Source: Actinomycetes bacterium (GTDB lineage: Bacteria; Actinomycetota; Acidimicrobiia; Acidimicrobiales; RAAP-2). From it: a DNA stretch of 45,396 nucleotides. This document shows positions 14,231 to 24,300 of the stretch, in pieces. Position 1 is the stretch's first letter. Every line of letters starts with the position of its first letter. The stretch lies in the NCBI GenBank assembly GCA_021810205.1, contig JAJZJC010000015.1:1-45396 (forward strand), given 5' to 3'. The translations under genes and the position numbers were made by a program. The notes below the pieces were generated by a model, which did no database searches, was not told where the DNA came from, and saw only the letters and a program-made list of their open reading frames with translations.

Positions 14231-15670
14231 TCAGCCGCGAAGCCGCCGTAGCGCGCCCGCGACCGCCTTCCCGTTGGCTTTCCCCGAGGTCGCCTTCATC
14301 ACCTGGCCGGTGAAGAAGCCGGCGAGCTTGTCGTCGCCTGCGAGGTAGCGCGCCCACTCGTCAGGGTGCGCATCGACGACGTCGCGCACGACCCCTTCGA
14401 GCGTCGCCTCGGCGAGCGCTTCGAACCCCTTCGACCTGGCGATCGCGCCCGGGTCGCCGCCGCCGGCGTCGCGAAGCGTCGCGAGGACTGTCTTCGCCTG
14501 GGTGGGGCTGAGCGCGCCGCTCTCTTCGAGCTGGAGCAGTGCCGCAAAGGAGCCGGGGTCGAGCGCCCGCGCCGCGACGAGGTCGACTGCGAGCTCGTTG
14601 ACCGCACGGACGAGCGCGAGGCCAGCCGGTGCCCCCGCCTCGACCGCCGCGACCACCAGGTCGTCGAGTCCCTGGTCGACCGCAGCCTGCAGCTGGTCGG
14701 TCTGCTGGCTCGTCGGCGAGCCAACCAGCGCGGCGAGCCGAGCCCGGCGCTCGGCAGGCAGCATGCCCACCCCCGCGGCGGCGCGGGCCTTCCAGTCCGC
14801 ATCGGGGTCGAGCGGCACGAGGTCGGGCTCGGGGAAGTAGCGGTAGTCGAACGCCTCCTCCTTCGAGCGCAGGGGCACCGTCCGCCCCCCCTGCTCGTCC
14901 CAGTGGCGCGTCTCTTGGACCACCCGCCCCCCGGCGTCGATCACCGCCACCTGGCGCGCGGCTTCGTGCTCGATGGCGAGGCCGAGGGAGCGGAGGGAGT
15001 TCAGGTTCTTGATCTCGCAGCGCGTGCCCAGCTGCTCGGTGCCCTCGGCGCGGACCGAGACGTTCGCGTCGATGCGCAACGAGCCCTCTTCCATCCGGGC
15101 GTCCGACGCCTCGGCCGCTACGAGGACGCCACGCAGCTCCGCCACGAACGCCCGGGCCTGCGCGGCCGAGCGGATGTCGGGCTCCGTCACGATCTCGACG
15201 AGCGGCACCCCGGAGCGGTTGTAGTCGACGAGCGCATAGTCCGCCGAATGGATCCGTCCCGATTCCCCCCGGTGGCTCGTCTTGCCCGTGTCCTCCTCGA
15301 TGTGGGCTCGCACGATGCCGACCCGGCTGCCGTCTGGGAGCTCGAGGTAGCCGCCGACGTTGATCGGCTGGTCGTACTGGCTGATCTGGTAGTCCTTCGG
15401 CATGTCGGGATAGAAGTAGTTCTTTCGGTGGAAGCTCGACGAGCGCACCTCGCAGTGCAGCGCCGCCCCGATCCGCATCGCGAGCTCGACCGCTTGCTCG
15501 TTCAGCACCGGCAACGAGCCGGGCAGCCCGAGACAGACCGGGCAGACGTTCGTGTTCGGCTCGTCGCCGAACGCGTTCGGGCACGCGCAGAAGAGCTTGG
15601 TCTTGGTCTGCAGCTCGCAGTGCACCTCGAGCCCGACGACGATCTCCCAGCCTGTCGAAGGTCCCGACAT
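14231..15670 (-). CDS. gatB: Asp-tRNA(Asn)/Glu-tRNA(Gln) amidotransferase subunit B
   Basis: GatB (479 residues) binds the misacylated tRNA and activates it for amidation. It shows the family start [16 protein letters not shown], the zinc cysteines ([14 protein letters not shown]) and the motif [14 protein letters not shown]-terminal YqeY-like helical tail is present. The ATG shares one base with the gatA stop. It is the last gene of the hydrolase-gatC-gatA-gatB run. Confidence 0.95.
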   Translation of the reverse strand: MSGPSTGWEIVVGLEVHCELQTKTKLFCACPNAFGDEPNTNVCPVCLGLPGSLPVLNEQAVELAMRIGAALHCEVRSSSFHRKNYFYPDMPKDYQISQYDQPINVGGYLELPDGSRVGIVRAHIEEDTGKTSHRGESGRIHSADYALVDYNRSGVPLVEIVTEPDIRSAAQARAFVAELRGVLVAAEASDARMEEGSLRIDANVSVRAEGTEQLGTRCEIKNLNSLRSLGLAIEHEAARQVAVIDAGGRVVQETRHWDEQGGRTVPLRSKEEAFDYRYFPEPDLVPLDPDADWKARAAAGVGMLPAERRARLAALVGSPTSQQTDQLQAAVDQGLDDLVVAAVEAGAPAGLALVRAVNELAVDLVAARALDPGSFAALLQLEESGALSPTQAKTVLATLRDAGGGDPGAIARSKGFEALAEATLEGVVRDVVDAHPDEWARYLAGDDKLAGFFTGQVMKATSGKANGKAVAGALRRLRG

Positions 15671-17106
15671 CACTTTGTCCCCGATCCTGGCGCCGGCGCA
15701 GCTCGCTCGATCGCTGCGGCCGCCTGGAACATACGCGCCTCTTCGAGCGCCGGCGCGAGCACCTGGACCCCGACGGGGAGCCCGTCGTCGCCCGTGCCGA
15801 AGGGCACGCTGATCGCCGGATGGCCCGCGAGGTTCGACGGGATCGTGCACACGTCGGACATGTACATGGCCATCGGGTCGTCGACGCGCTCGCCGATGGG
15901 GAAGGCGGTGGTCGGCGCGGTTGCCCCCAAGAGCACGTCGACCTGCTCGTAGGCTCGGGAAAATGCCTCGATGAGGAGCGTACGCACCCGCTGCGCCTTG
16001 GCGTAGTAGGCGTCGTAGTAGCCCGCGGACAAGGCGTACGTCCCGAGCATGATGCGCCGCTTGACCTCGGGCCCGAACCCGGCGGTGCGCGTCGCGACAT
16101 TCATCGCCGCGACGTCCGAGGCCGGCACCCGAAGCCCGTAGCGCACCCCGTCGTAACGAGCCAGGTTCGAAGAGGCTTCCGCCGGCGCGATCAGGTAGTA
16201 CGCGGAGAGCCCGTAGCGCATCTCGGGGACCGAGACCCTCGTGACGTGCGCGCCGGCGTCAACGAGCGCGTCCGCCGCCTGCTGGACGCGGGCAACGACG
16301 TCGGGTGCGGTCCCCTCGACGAGCTCGTCGCACACCCCCACCCGGAGCCCCGCCACTCCCACGTCGAGCGAAGCGGTGACCTCGGGGGCCGCCTGGGCGA
16401 TCGACGTCGAGTCGAGCGGGTCGTGGCCGGCGATGACCTCCAAGAGCAGCGCGGCGTCCTCCACGCTCGCCGCCAGAGGGCCGATCTGGTCGAGCGAGCT
16501 GGCGAAGGCGACCAGGCCGTATCGGGAGACCGCGCCATAGGTCGGCTTGACGCCGACGGTCCCGCAGAGCGCCGCTGGCTGGCGCACGGAACCACCGGTG
16601 TCGGAGCCCAGGGCGAGCGGGACGAACCCCGCGGCGACGGCCGCGGCGGAACCCCCCGACGAGCCGCCCGGCACACGCGACGGATCGGCCGGGTGGCGCG
16701 TGGGACCAGCGCACGAGTTCTCGGTCGACGAGCCCATGGCGAACTCGTCGAGGTTCGTCTTGCCGACGACGACTGCGCCGGCCCGGCGGAGCCGCGTCAC
16801 CACCGTCGCGTCGTACGGCGGGCGCCAGCCCTCCAGGATGCGAGAGGCGCACGTGGTGGGGATCCCCTTCGTGCAGAGGTTGTCCTTCAAGGCAACGGGC
16901 ACGCCCGCGAGCGGACCCGGGTCCCGGCCGTCGGCGACAGCGGCGTCGATGGCGTCGGCTGCCGAGCGGGCCTCGTCACCGGTGACGAGCAGAAAGGCGT
17001 GCACCTCGCCGTCGCGTTCGGCGATCGCCGCCAACGACTCCTCGACGACGCCGCGCGCCGACCGTTCGCCGGCACGTACCGCACGCGCGATCTCCCGCGC
17101 GCTCAC
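15670..17106 (-). CDS. gatA: Asp-tRNA(Asn)/Glu-tRNA(Gln) amidotransferase subunit A
   Basis: GatA (478 residues) is the amidase that releases ammonia from glutamine for transfer on GatB. The Ser-cisSer-Lys triad of the amidase signature family is visible: Lys in [12 protein letters not shown], the Gly/Ser-rich [14 protein letters not shown], and [12 protein letters not shown]. The GTG start overlaps the gatC stop (GTGA). A full GatCAB set suggests that Gln-tRNA, Asn-tRNA or both are made by the indirect route. Confidence 0.95.
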   Translation of the reverse strand: MSAREIARAVRAGERSARGVVEESLAAIAERDGEVHAFLLVTGDEARSAADAIDAAVADGRDPGPLAGVPVALKDNLCTKGIPTTCASRILEGWRPPYDATVVTRLRRAGAVVVGKTNLDEFAMGSSTENSCAGPTRHPADPSRVPGGSSGGSAAAVAAGFVPLALGSDTGGSVRQPAALCGTVGVKPTYGAVSRYGLVAFASSLDQIGPLAASVEDAALLLEVIAGHDPLDSTSIAQAAPEVTASLDVGVAGLRVGVCDELVEGTAPDVVARVQQAADALVDAGAHVTRVSVPEMRYGLSAYYLIAPAEASSNLARYDGVRYGLRVPASDVAAMNVATRTAGFGPEVKRRIMLGTYALSAGYYDAYYAKAQRVRTLLIEAFSRAYEQVDVLLGATAPTTAFPIGERVDDPMAMYMSDVCTIPSNLAGHPAISVPFGTGDDGLPVGVQVLAPALEEARMFQAAAAIERAAPAPGSGTK

Positions 17107-17414
17107 GGTGCCTCCCCGATGACGCGCGGCACCTTGAAGCGCCCGTCCTCGCACTCCGGTGCGGCCGCCAGGACCTCGTGGCGGCCGAGGCACTCGCCCA
17201 CCACATCGGGCCGCAGGACGTTTCTCATCGGTACGGGGTGAGACGTCGGCTCGACCTCGGCGACGTCGAGCGCCGCGACATCGCGCGCGTGATCGATCAC
17301 ACGGGCGAGCTGGACGGTGAACCGGTCGAGCTCTTCGTCCGTGAGCGCCAGGCGCGCCAGCGACGCGACATGTGCGACGTCCTCGCGCCCAAGGGTGGCA
17401 GACTGCTCGCTCAT
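17103..17414 (-). CDS. gatC: Asp-tRNA(Asn)/Glu-tRNA(Gln) amidotransferase subunit C
   Basis: GatC (103 residues) is the small stabilising subunit that wraps GatA and GatB. The typical beginning is [19 protein letters not shown], with the conserved [15 protein letters not shown] further on. The ATG has an AGGAGG-type ribosome binding site that lies inside the end of the upstream hydrolase gene, and it overlaps that gene's stop by four bases (ATGA). Confidence 0.94.
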   Translation of the reverse strand: MSEQSATLGREDVAHVASLARLALTDEELDRFTVQLARVIDHARDVAALDVAEVEPTSHPVPMRNVLRPDVVGECLGRHEVLAAAPECEDGRFKVPRVIGEAP

Positions 17415-18247
17415 TCCTCCTCCTGATCGGCATCGCCGGCCTGATCGGCATCGCCGGCCCCGGTGCCGGTCACCGAGACCACGAACGCCACGAGACGATC
17501 CTCGACCTCCTGGCGGTCGTAGTCGACCAACGCGTTGTGATAGCTGCGCTCGAGCCACACCCGCTCCACCGACCCGGCGACCGAGGCGACGACGAGGTCC
17601 CCGTTGCTCGGCGCCAGGACGTGGTCCTCCTTGCTCGACAAGAGGAGCACGGGACAGCGGATCGAACCGAGCCCGAGCGCCACCTCCTCGACACCCTCGA
17701 ACAGCGACAAGAGCGAGGCCAACGGGACGTCGTGGTAGGTCGGGAATGCTCCGACGTCGGGATCGGCCACGTCGGGCCGCCCGGTCGGTCCCCGCGGTGT
17801 CTCGGCGGCGGCGCGCGGCGCGAGCTCGACGCCGGCCTGCACCAGCTCGTGCACGGCGCTGCGCAGGTCGTCGTCGGGCGGCTGGGCGAACGGGTTCACG
17901 AGCGCAAGCCCCCGGATCGTCTCGTGGCGCGCCGCCAGCATGCACCCGAGCGTGCCGCCCATGGAGAAGCCGACGACCGCCACCCGGGCGCATCGAGAAG
18001 CCAGCGTCCCGTAGGCCTCCTCGGCGGCCCGTGCCCAGTCGCTCCAACGCGTCTCGACCATGTCCACCACCGCGGTGCCATGACCCGGCAGCAGCGGCAG
18101 CTCCACCGAGAGGCCCTGTGCCGCCAGGCGCTCCGCGGCCGGGCGCAGCACCGCGGGCGTCCCGGTGAAACCGTGGAGCAGCAGCACGCCCGCGGGACCG
18201 CCATCGATCGACAACGGCGCCGCGCCGGGCATGAGGGGGGAGGCCAC
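17411..18247 (-). CDS. Alpha/beta hydrolase (carboxylesterase-like)
   Basis: 278 residues. The oxyanion motif [10 protein letters not shown], the nucleophile elbow GFSMGG, the acid in SSKEDHV and the histidine in [11 protein letters not shown] form a complete catalytic set like that of Est30-type carboxylesterases and monoacylglycerol lipases. Substrate unknown. The GTG start lies eight bases after a TAGAGT box; ATG 18232 is an alternative. The last 14 residues come from an 18-bp tandem duplication (17423-17458) and are acidic (GDADQ twice). Its end is translationally coupled to gatC, though no functional link to tRNA amidation is known. Confidence 0.85.
   Translation of the reverse strand: MASPLMPGAAPLSIDGGPAGVLLLHGFTGTPAVLRPAAERLAAQGLSVELPLLPGHGTAVVDMVETRWSDWARAAEEAYGTLASRCARVAVVGFSMGGTLGCMLAARHETIRGLALVNPFAQPPDDDLRSAVHELVQAGVELAPRAAAETPRGPTGRPDVADPDVGAFPTYHDVPLASLLSLFEGVEEVALGLGSIRCPVLLLSSKEDHVLAPSNGDLVVASVAGSVERVWLERSYHNALVDYDRQEVEDRLVAFVVSVTGTGAGDADQAGDADQEEE
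17423..17458. repeat. 18-bp perfect tandem duplication inside the hydrolase 3' end
   Basis: CTGATCGGCATCGCCGGC occurs twice in direct succession. It keeps the reading frame and duplicates a short acidic peptide at the protein C-terminus. Confidence 0.85.
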
Positions 18248-18255
18248 GCCAGGGC

Positions 18256-18261
18256 ACTCTA
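18256..18261 (-). promoter_or_regulatory. -10 box TAGAGT of the hydrolase-gatCAB run
   Basis: TAGAGT lies eight bases before the GTG at 18247 and would serve the whole hydrolase-gatC-gatA-gatB run. Confidence 0.4.
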
Positions 18262-18443
18262 CCGACGGCCGTGCAGCCCGGTTGCCGGGGGTGCCGAGAC
18301 GCTCGGCGTGCCGCGGTCGACCTGGGCGATGAGGCAGGCCGACCGACGCCCCCCGGGGCGCGACCGGCCCGGCCGCCGCAGCCGCGTAGTCTCACGGCCA
18401 GTGCCGGGCCAGAAGTGAGGGCCAGGTCGATCAAGGAGCGGCG

Positions 18444-18848
18444 ATGCCCTACCCATTCCTGAGCGACGAGTGGATCGAAGAGGCTCGCGCCATTCGCGCC
18501 GAGCTGCGAGACGACTCTCCGACGATCAACCACCCAGTGCGGATGAACCTCCTCGTCACCGACATGCCCTTCGGTGAAGACAGCCTCCGGGCGCACATGG
18601 ACACGACCGGTGGAGAGCTCGACATCGACAAGGGCCACGTCGACGACGCCGACCTCTCGGTCACCGTCGACTACGAGACCGCCAAGGCCATCCTCGTCGA
18701 ACGGAACCCGCAGGCGGGCCTCCAGGCGTTCATGGCAGGGAAGGTCAGAGTCGAGGGCGACATGGCAAAGCTCATGGCGCTCCAGTCCGCGCCGACCGAC
18801 GAGCGGGCCGACGCGATGGCCGACCGGTTGCGCGAGATCACCGGCTGA
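18444..18848 (+). CDS. SCP2 sterol-binding domain protein
   Basis: 134 residues, made almost entirely of one SCP2-type lipid-binding domain: an N-terminal helix (SDEWIEEARAIRAEL), a beta region (LRAHMDTTGGELDIDKG), and the characteristic AFMAGKVRVEGDMAKLM. Such proteins bind sterols, fatty acids or acyl-CoAs in the cytoplasm. The ATG has AAGGAG at good spacing. It faces a short-chain dehydrogenase of the kind used in lipid or steroid beta-oxidation, a pairing that suggests a role in lipid handling (inference). Confidence 0.85.
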   Translation: MPYPFLSDEWIEEARAIRAELRDDSPTINHPVRMNLLVTDMPFGEDSLRAHMDTTGGELDIDKGHVDDADLSVTVDYETAKAILVERNPQAGLQAFMAGKVRVEGDMAKLMALQSAPTDERADAMADRLREITG

Positions 18849-18856
18849 TCCGCGAG

Positions 18857-18889
18857 CGGGGACCCCACGCAGCGCCGACGCGGTCCCCG
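18857..18889. terminator. Possible bidirectional terminator hairpin
   Basis: CGGGGACC and GGTCCCCG form a perfect 8-bp stem between the convergent SCP2 and dehydrogenase genes. No T-run follows on either side, so termination is only inferred from position. Confidence 0.35.
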
Positions 18890-18906
18890 TGCGCCCAGCC
18901 GGCGGC

Positions 18907-19785
18907 TCACTGCCCGAGCTTCGCCATCTCCGTGCGCAGCTCGTCGACGGTCCATCGGCCGGGACGGTCGATCGTCTCGGTCATCGTCCAGTTGCAGAAG
19001 TTGCGCACGGTCCCACCTTGGACGAAGAAGACCCGTCCGGTCAGCGGACAGTCCTCCGTCGCGAGGTACCCCACGAACGGCGAGACGTTCGCCGGGTCCC
19101 ACACGTCGAACTGCGACTCGTCCGGCGGCCGCTTGACGATGTCGGAGAGCCCGGGCGTCGACTCGGTCATCCGGGTACGCGCAGCCGGGGCGATGGCGTT
19201 CACCCGCACCCCGTACCTGCCGAGCTCCTGGGCGGCGATCACGCTGAAGGCCGCGATGCCTGCCTTCGCCGCGCCGTAATTCGCCTGGCCGGGGTTCCCG
19301 AGGAGCCCCGAGGTCGACGAGGTGTTCACGATCGCGGCGCGCACGTCGTCTCCCGCCTTGCTCCGTTCGCGCCAGTAGGTCGCCGCATGGCGAGTGGGAA
19401 CGAAGTGCCCCTTCAAGTGGACGCGCATGACGCTGTCCCAATCGTCCTCGGTCATGTTCACGATGACCCGGTCTCTGAGGATGCCCGCGTTGTTGACGAG
19501 CACGTGCAGGTCGCCGAACGCCTCGATCGCGGAGTCGATGAGCCGCTTGCCGCCGTCCCAATCGGCCACGTCGTCGTTGTTCGCGATCGCCTCGCCACCA
19601 GCGGCCAGGATCTCGTCGACCACCTTGACGGCGGGCGACCGGTCGTCACCCGACCCGTCGACGGCGCCGCCGAGGTCGTTCACGACCACCTTGGCACCCT
19701 CCGCAGCGAACAGCAGTGCGTGCTCCCGGCCGATGCCTCTCCCAGCGCCCGTGATGATCGCCACTCGACCGTCAAGTGCTCCCAT
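18907..19785 (-). CDS. Short-chain dehydrogenase/reductase
   Basis: 292 residues, classical SDR. The cofactor motif TGAGRGIG, the NNAG motif, and the catalytic Ser (NTSSTSG) with Tyr-x3-Lys (NYGAAKAG) are intact. The insert after VVVNDLGG resembles the dehydrogenase domain of peroxisomal multifunctional enzyme type 2 and related bacterial 3-hydroxyacyl-CoA or hydroxysteroid dehydrogenases, so lipid or steroid oxidation is likely but not proven. I chose the ATG at 19785 because AGGAGA lies eight bases upstream; two Met codons further upstream are alternatives. Confidence 0.85.
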   Translation of the reverse strand: MGALDGRVAIITGAGRGIGREHALLFAAEGAKVVVNDLGGAVDGSGDDRSPAVKVVDEILAAGGEAIANNDDVADWDGGKRLIDSAIEAFGDLHVLVNNAGILRDRVIVNMTEDDWDSVMRVHLKGHFVPTRHAATYWRERSKAGDDVRAAIVNTSSTSGLLGNPGQANYGAAKAGIAAFSVIAAQELGRYGVRVNAIAPAARTRMTESTPGLSDIVKRPPDESQFDVWDPANVSPFVGYLATEDCPLTGRVFFVQGGTVRNFCNWTMTETIDRPGRWTVDELRTEMAKLGQ

Positions 19786-20094
19786 GGCGTCTTCTCCTGT
19801 CTTCATGGTGGACGACCGAGCCGGTGCACCACCAGCGTCGCCGGCGGCCACCAGGGTAGCGGGGCACCTCGGCAGGGGTAGCGGTGGGCCCGCCGGTACC
19901 CTTGGGCATCAGCGATCCGCCGGCAGCCGCCGCGCCGACTCCCCTGGCAGAGGGGCGGCCCGCCCTCCTGTGCGCCGGCGGGTACCGGCAGCCTGCCGCC
20001 GCCGGTAGGGGCGCGTGAGCGTCACACCGCCTGAGTACCATCGCCGACGCGGGGATCGCGGGCCGGATCCCGGGCGCCGAACGGAGGTGGACCC
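19786..20094. other. Intergenic region between divergent SDR and YhaO-like genes
   Basis: 309 bases of GC-rich DNA. It holds the ribosome binding sites of both genes, a TACCCT box (minus strand, 19858-19853) that could serve the dehydrogenase, a TACCAT box (plus strand, 20036-20041) that could serve the nuclease gene, and a 10-bp inverted repeat (arms at 19892-19901 and 19980-19989, GCCGGTACCC and GGGTACCGGC). No coding frame in it looks real. Confidence 0.5.
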
Positions 20095-21342
20095 ATGAAG
20101 TTGCTGCACTGTGCCGACCTCCATCTCGACAGCCCGCTCCGAGGGCTGTCCCGGTTCGGCGACGCACCTGCCGAGTCGTTGCGCGGTGCCACCCGACGGG
20201 CCCTCGAGCAGGCGGTGGACGTCGCGCTCGACACGAGGGTCTCCGCGGTGGTCATCGCAGGCGACCTCTACGACGGCGACCGCGACGACTACCAGACCGC
20301 GGTGTTCTTACAGCGCCAGCTGCACCGGCTGCGGGACGCTGATGTGCGGGTGGTGATCGCCTATGGCAACCACGACGCCGAGAGCGAGATCACCCGTCGG
20401 CTGTCGCTGCCCGACAACGCGACGGTGCTGCCCTCGACAGCGCCCGACGTCGTGACGTTCGAGGATCTCGGCGTCGCCTTCCACGGTCGCAGCTACCCGA
20501 CTCGGGCGATCGACGTGGACCTCAGCGCGGACTATCCCGCGCCGCGCCGGGGACTGCTGAACGTCGGCGTCCTGCACACCTCGTTGAACGGTCGGCCCGG
20601 CCATGCGACCTATGCGCCGTGCACGCTCGACGGCCTCGTCCAGCGCGGCTATCAATATTGGGCTCTCGGCCACGTCCACATGCGCGAAGTGCTCGAGCGG
20701 GACGGCGTCGCCATCGTGTTCCCCGGCAACATCTGCGGCCGCCACATCGGCGAGACCGGCTCGAAGGGCGTCACGCTGGTCGAGTACGACGGTGACCAGG
20801 TCACCGAGGTGGTCCATCGTGAGGTGGCGCCGGTCCGCTGGCACCTCCTCGACATCGACGCGGCCACCGCGACGACGCCCGACGAGGTCACCGAGGCGGT
20901 CGTCGAACGGCTGGGACAGGTCCGAGCGGCGGAGCCGGCGCCGCTGCACGCGGTCCGGCTCCGCATCGCTGCCGGACCTCGCGCCGCCGCACAGTGGGCC
21001 AGGGCTCGCGAGCAGTGGGAGACGCAGCTGCGAGCCGACGCCGCCGGCAGTGACGCCGACGTCTGGCTGGAACGGGTCGACGTGGAGGCGTCCGAGCCGC
21101 CGACGAGCCCTGCGACCGACGACGCGCTCGCGGCGGTGGCTGCGGCCATCGCGCAGGTCCGTGACGAAGCTCTCGGTCGCCCGATCGTGGACGCGCTCAT
21201 GGCAGGGGTGCGATCGCGTTTCGGCCCGCAGCGCGATGCCGCGATCGCGCTCGGGGCACTCGGGCTCGACCAGGGGTCGTTCGCCGAGCTGATCGACGCG
21301 GCAGAGGCCCTGCTCGCCGCCGAGCTCGGCACCGGCGCCTGA
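20095..21342 (+). CDS. DNA repair exonuclease subunit, SbcD/Mre11-like (YhaO family)
   Basis: 415 residues. The calcineurin-like phosphoesterase domain fills the first half: D8 and H10 in CADLHLD, GDLYDGD (D57), GNHD (N92, H93), GVLHTS and GHVHMRE, all metal ligands of Mre11-type nucleases. The remainder is a capping and partner-binding region. It should form a nuclease-ATPase complex with the next gene, whose ATG shares one base with this stop. The ATG has GGAGG seven bases upstream. The pair resembles YhaO/YhaN more than SbcDC. Confidence 0.88.
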   Translation: MKLLHCADLHLDSPLRGLSRFGDAPAESLRGATRRALEQAVDVALDTRVSAVVIAGDLYDGDRDDYQTAVFLQRQLHRLRDADVRVVIAYGNHDAESEITRRLSLPDNATVLPSTAPDVVTFEDLGVAFHGRSYPTRAIDVDLSADYPAPRRGLLNVGVLHTSLNGRPGHATYAPCTLDGLVQRGYQYWALGHVHMREVLERDGVAIVFPGNICGRHIGETGSKGVTLVEYDGDQVTEVVHREVAPVRWHLLDIDAATATTPDEVTEAVVERLGQVRAAEPAPLHAVRLRIAAGPRAAAQWARAREQWETQLRADAAGSDADVWLERVDVEASEPPTSPATDDALAAVAAAIAQVRDEALGRPIVDALMAGVRSRFGPQRDAAIALGALGLDQGSFAELIDAAEALLAAELGTGA

Positions 21343-24300
21343 TGCGCGTCGAACGGCTCGAGCTCGATGCCTATGGGCACTACCAGGGCACCATCCTCGA
21401 TCTGTCTTGTCCCGAGCACGGCATCACCGTGCTCTTCGGACCGAACGAGGCCGGGAAGTCGACCGCGAGGCGCGCCCTCGTCGCCGCATTGTTCGGGATC
21501 GACCGCGACACCCCCGACGCGCATCGCCACGGGCTCTATGGCCTCCGCATCGGGGCGACCCTGCGCGCCGCGGACGGCACCGAGCTCGGCATCGTGCGCC
21601 GCGGCGTCTCGGGCTTGGAACGGGCGGACGGCGCGCCGCTCGACGAGGCCGACATCGACCGATTCCGAGGCGGTGTCGCGAAGCTCGCCTACGGTCGCCT
21701 GTTCGCGGTCGACCACGAGGAGCTGCGCCGAGGGTCCGAGTCGCTTCTGGAAGCCGACGGCGAGATCGGCCGGCTCGTCTTCGGCGCGAGCCTCGGATCC
21801 GGCTCGGTGTCCGCGGTGCTCGCGAGGCTGGACGAGCGCGCGGGGACGCTGTACCGGGACCGGGGAAGCGCCCAGCGGATCCCGAAGGCGCTCAAGGCGT
21901 TCCAAGAGGGCATGAAGCAGGCGCGCACCGCCCGGGTCCGCGCCCGGGAGTGGGACCGCTTGCGCCAGGACGTCGAGCTCGCGACCCGACGGGTGCAAAA
22001 GGCCCGAGCCGATTTCACCGCTGCGCAGGCGGACCAGCGACGCGTGGGCAGGTTGAAGGCGGCGAAGCCGTTGGTGGATCGTCGGCGCCGCCTCCAGCGC
22101 GATCTCGAGGAGCTCGGTCCGGTGCCGTCTCCCGATTGGGCGGCGAGGGCGCAGGAGGCGGCGGCCGCGTACCGGCGAGCTAGGGACGCCTACGACCGCG
22201 CGACGGGCACACGGACGCGGCTCGCCGCCGAGGTGGAGCGCATCGTGGTGCCGGCCGCGGTGCTCGATCGTGCAGACGCGATCGACGGGCTCGTTCGGGG
22301 GACCGATCGGTACGCCACGGATCTCGAGCACCTCCCCAAGAGACGCGCAGAGCACGAGCAGGCTCGCCAGGCAGTGCATGAGCAGCTCGAACGTCTCGGC
22401 AAGGCAACCGACGACGGGGCGGTCGTCGCCGAGAGCGACCTGATCGAGCTCGAGCGGCTCGCCCGACAGTTCAGCGCGCTCGAGACCGCCGAACGCGCGG
22501 CGGTCACGGAGGTCGATCGCGCAGAGGAGACGGTCGGTCAGCTCCGCGCGCGATTCGCCGCGCTGAAAGAGCCCGTGGACATCGCCCCACTGGCACGAGC
22601 GCTCGACCGGGCCCGCGCCAAGCTCGACGCGGCCCGCATGCTCCCTGCCCAGCGGGCCGAGGTACGGGCAACTGCGGCGGAGCTGGACGGGGCTGCCGCT
22701 CGCCTCGGGCTCGGCTCGCTGGACCGATCGGGCATCGAGTCGCTGGTGGTCCCGGCTTCGACCGACATCGAGGACGAGCGGGCGCGGCGCGGCCACCATC
22801 GCTTCCGCAAAGAGACGCTCGACGCCGAACGGCACCGCGTCGAGTCCGACGCTGGCGCACTCGAGCGAGAGCTGGAGAAGATGGCGACCGCCACGCCCGA
22901 CCCCGAACGGGTGAGCGCCGCCCGAGCCCATCGCGACGCCGGATGGCGCAGGGTGCGGGCCGGCGCCGAGGGCGGGGCGCCGGATCTGGCGTCGGCAGAC
23001 GGGCGCGCCGTGCTCGACGCCTACGAGGAGGCGGTCGCGCGAGCTGACGAGGCGGCCGACGAGCGCTACGCGAGTGCCGACGCCATCGCGAAGGTCGAGC
23101 AGCTCAGAGCCCAAAAGAGCGACGTCGAGCACAAGCTGGCGATGCTGGCCGCCCAGGCAGCCGAGCTCGCCCGGGCCGATGCGGCGGCATCGGCAGCATG
23201 GGATGCACGATGGTCGGCGATCGGCGTCGTGGCCGGCACCCCCGAGGCGATGGCGCAGTGGCTGGCGGACGAGCGAGACCTCGTGGCCGGGATCGGCCGT
23301 TGGCGCCGCGACGAGGCCAAGCTCGCCGCGGCGGCCGGTGAGATCGACCAGCACCAGGCAGCCCTTCGCGCAGCCCTCGACGCGGTCGGCGAACGGTCGA
23401 CAGCGCCGGAGCTCGAGGACCTGGTGGCGCACGGGACCGCGGTCGTGCAGGCAGCCCACCAGGACGCCCAGACGCGTCGCGCGCTCGAGGCCGAGCTCAC
23501 GGCTGCCGAGCGCGAAGTCCCGAGGCGCGAGGCCGAGCTCGCGTCACGCCGAGACGCGCTCGACTCGTGGCGCCGGTCCTGGGAGGTGGCCACCCGGTCG
23601 GTGGGCGTGGCGGCATCCATGAGCACCGAAGCCGCACTGGTGGCAGTGGGGGGTCATCGTGACCTCGCGGCCGCGCGCCGGGAGGCGGGCACGCTGGCGC
23701 GGCGGATCGCTGGCATCGAGCGCGACTGCCGAGCGTACGAGGCACGCGTCGCGCAGGTGGCCGCCATCTTCGGCATCGACGGGCGGACACCACGGCGCGC
23801 CGTGGCCGAGCTCGAGCGCGAGCTGCGCGCCGCCGAGCAGGCTCAGCAGCGCCGGCAGACTGTCGAAGAGCATCTGGCCGAAGTGGACGAGACGTGGCAC
23901 GCGGCGCTCGGCGCCATGGACGCGGCGTCCCGCACCCTCGACTCCCTGCGCGCCGAGGCGGCCATCGCTTGCGACGAGGACCGCCGACTCGATGAAGGGA
24001 TCGACGACCACGTCGAACGGGCCTCCCGCGCGGCCTTGCTGCGCGCCGAGCTGAAGAGCACCGAGAACTTGCTGGTCGAACAGGGTGGTGCCGAGGACAT
24101 CGACGAGCTCGAGTCCGACGTGCTCGGGGCGGGCGACGCGCTCGACGGTGAGCTGGCGGCGCTGTCGTCTACGGTCGACGCGCTCCAAGATGAGCTCGAA
24201 GCGGCCAATCAAGAGCTCGCGGAGGCCAAGAAGGCCTTCGCCGCGGTGTCCGACGCCGCCAGAGCCGCGGATCTCGAACAAGACGCGCAAGCGGACTTCG

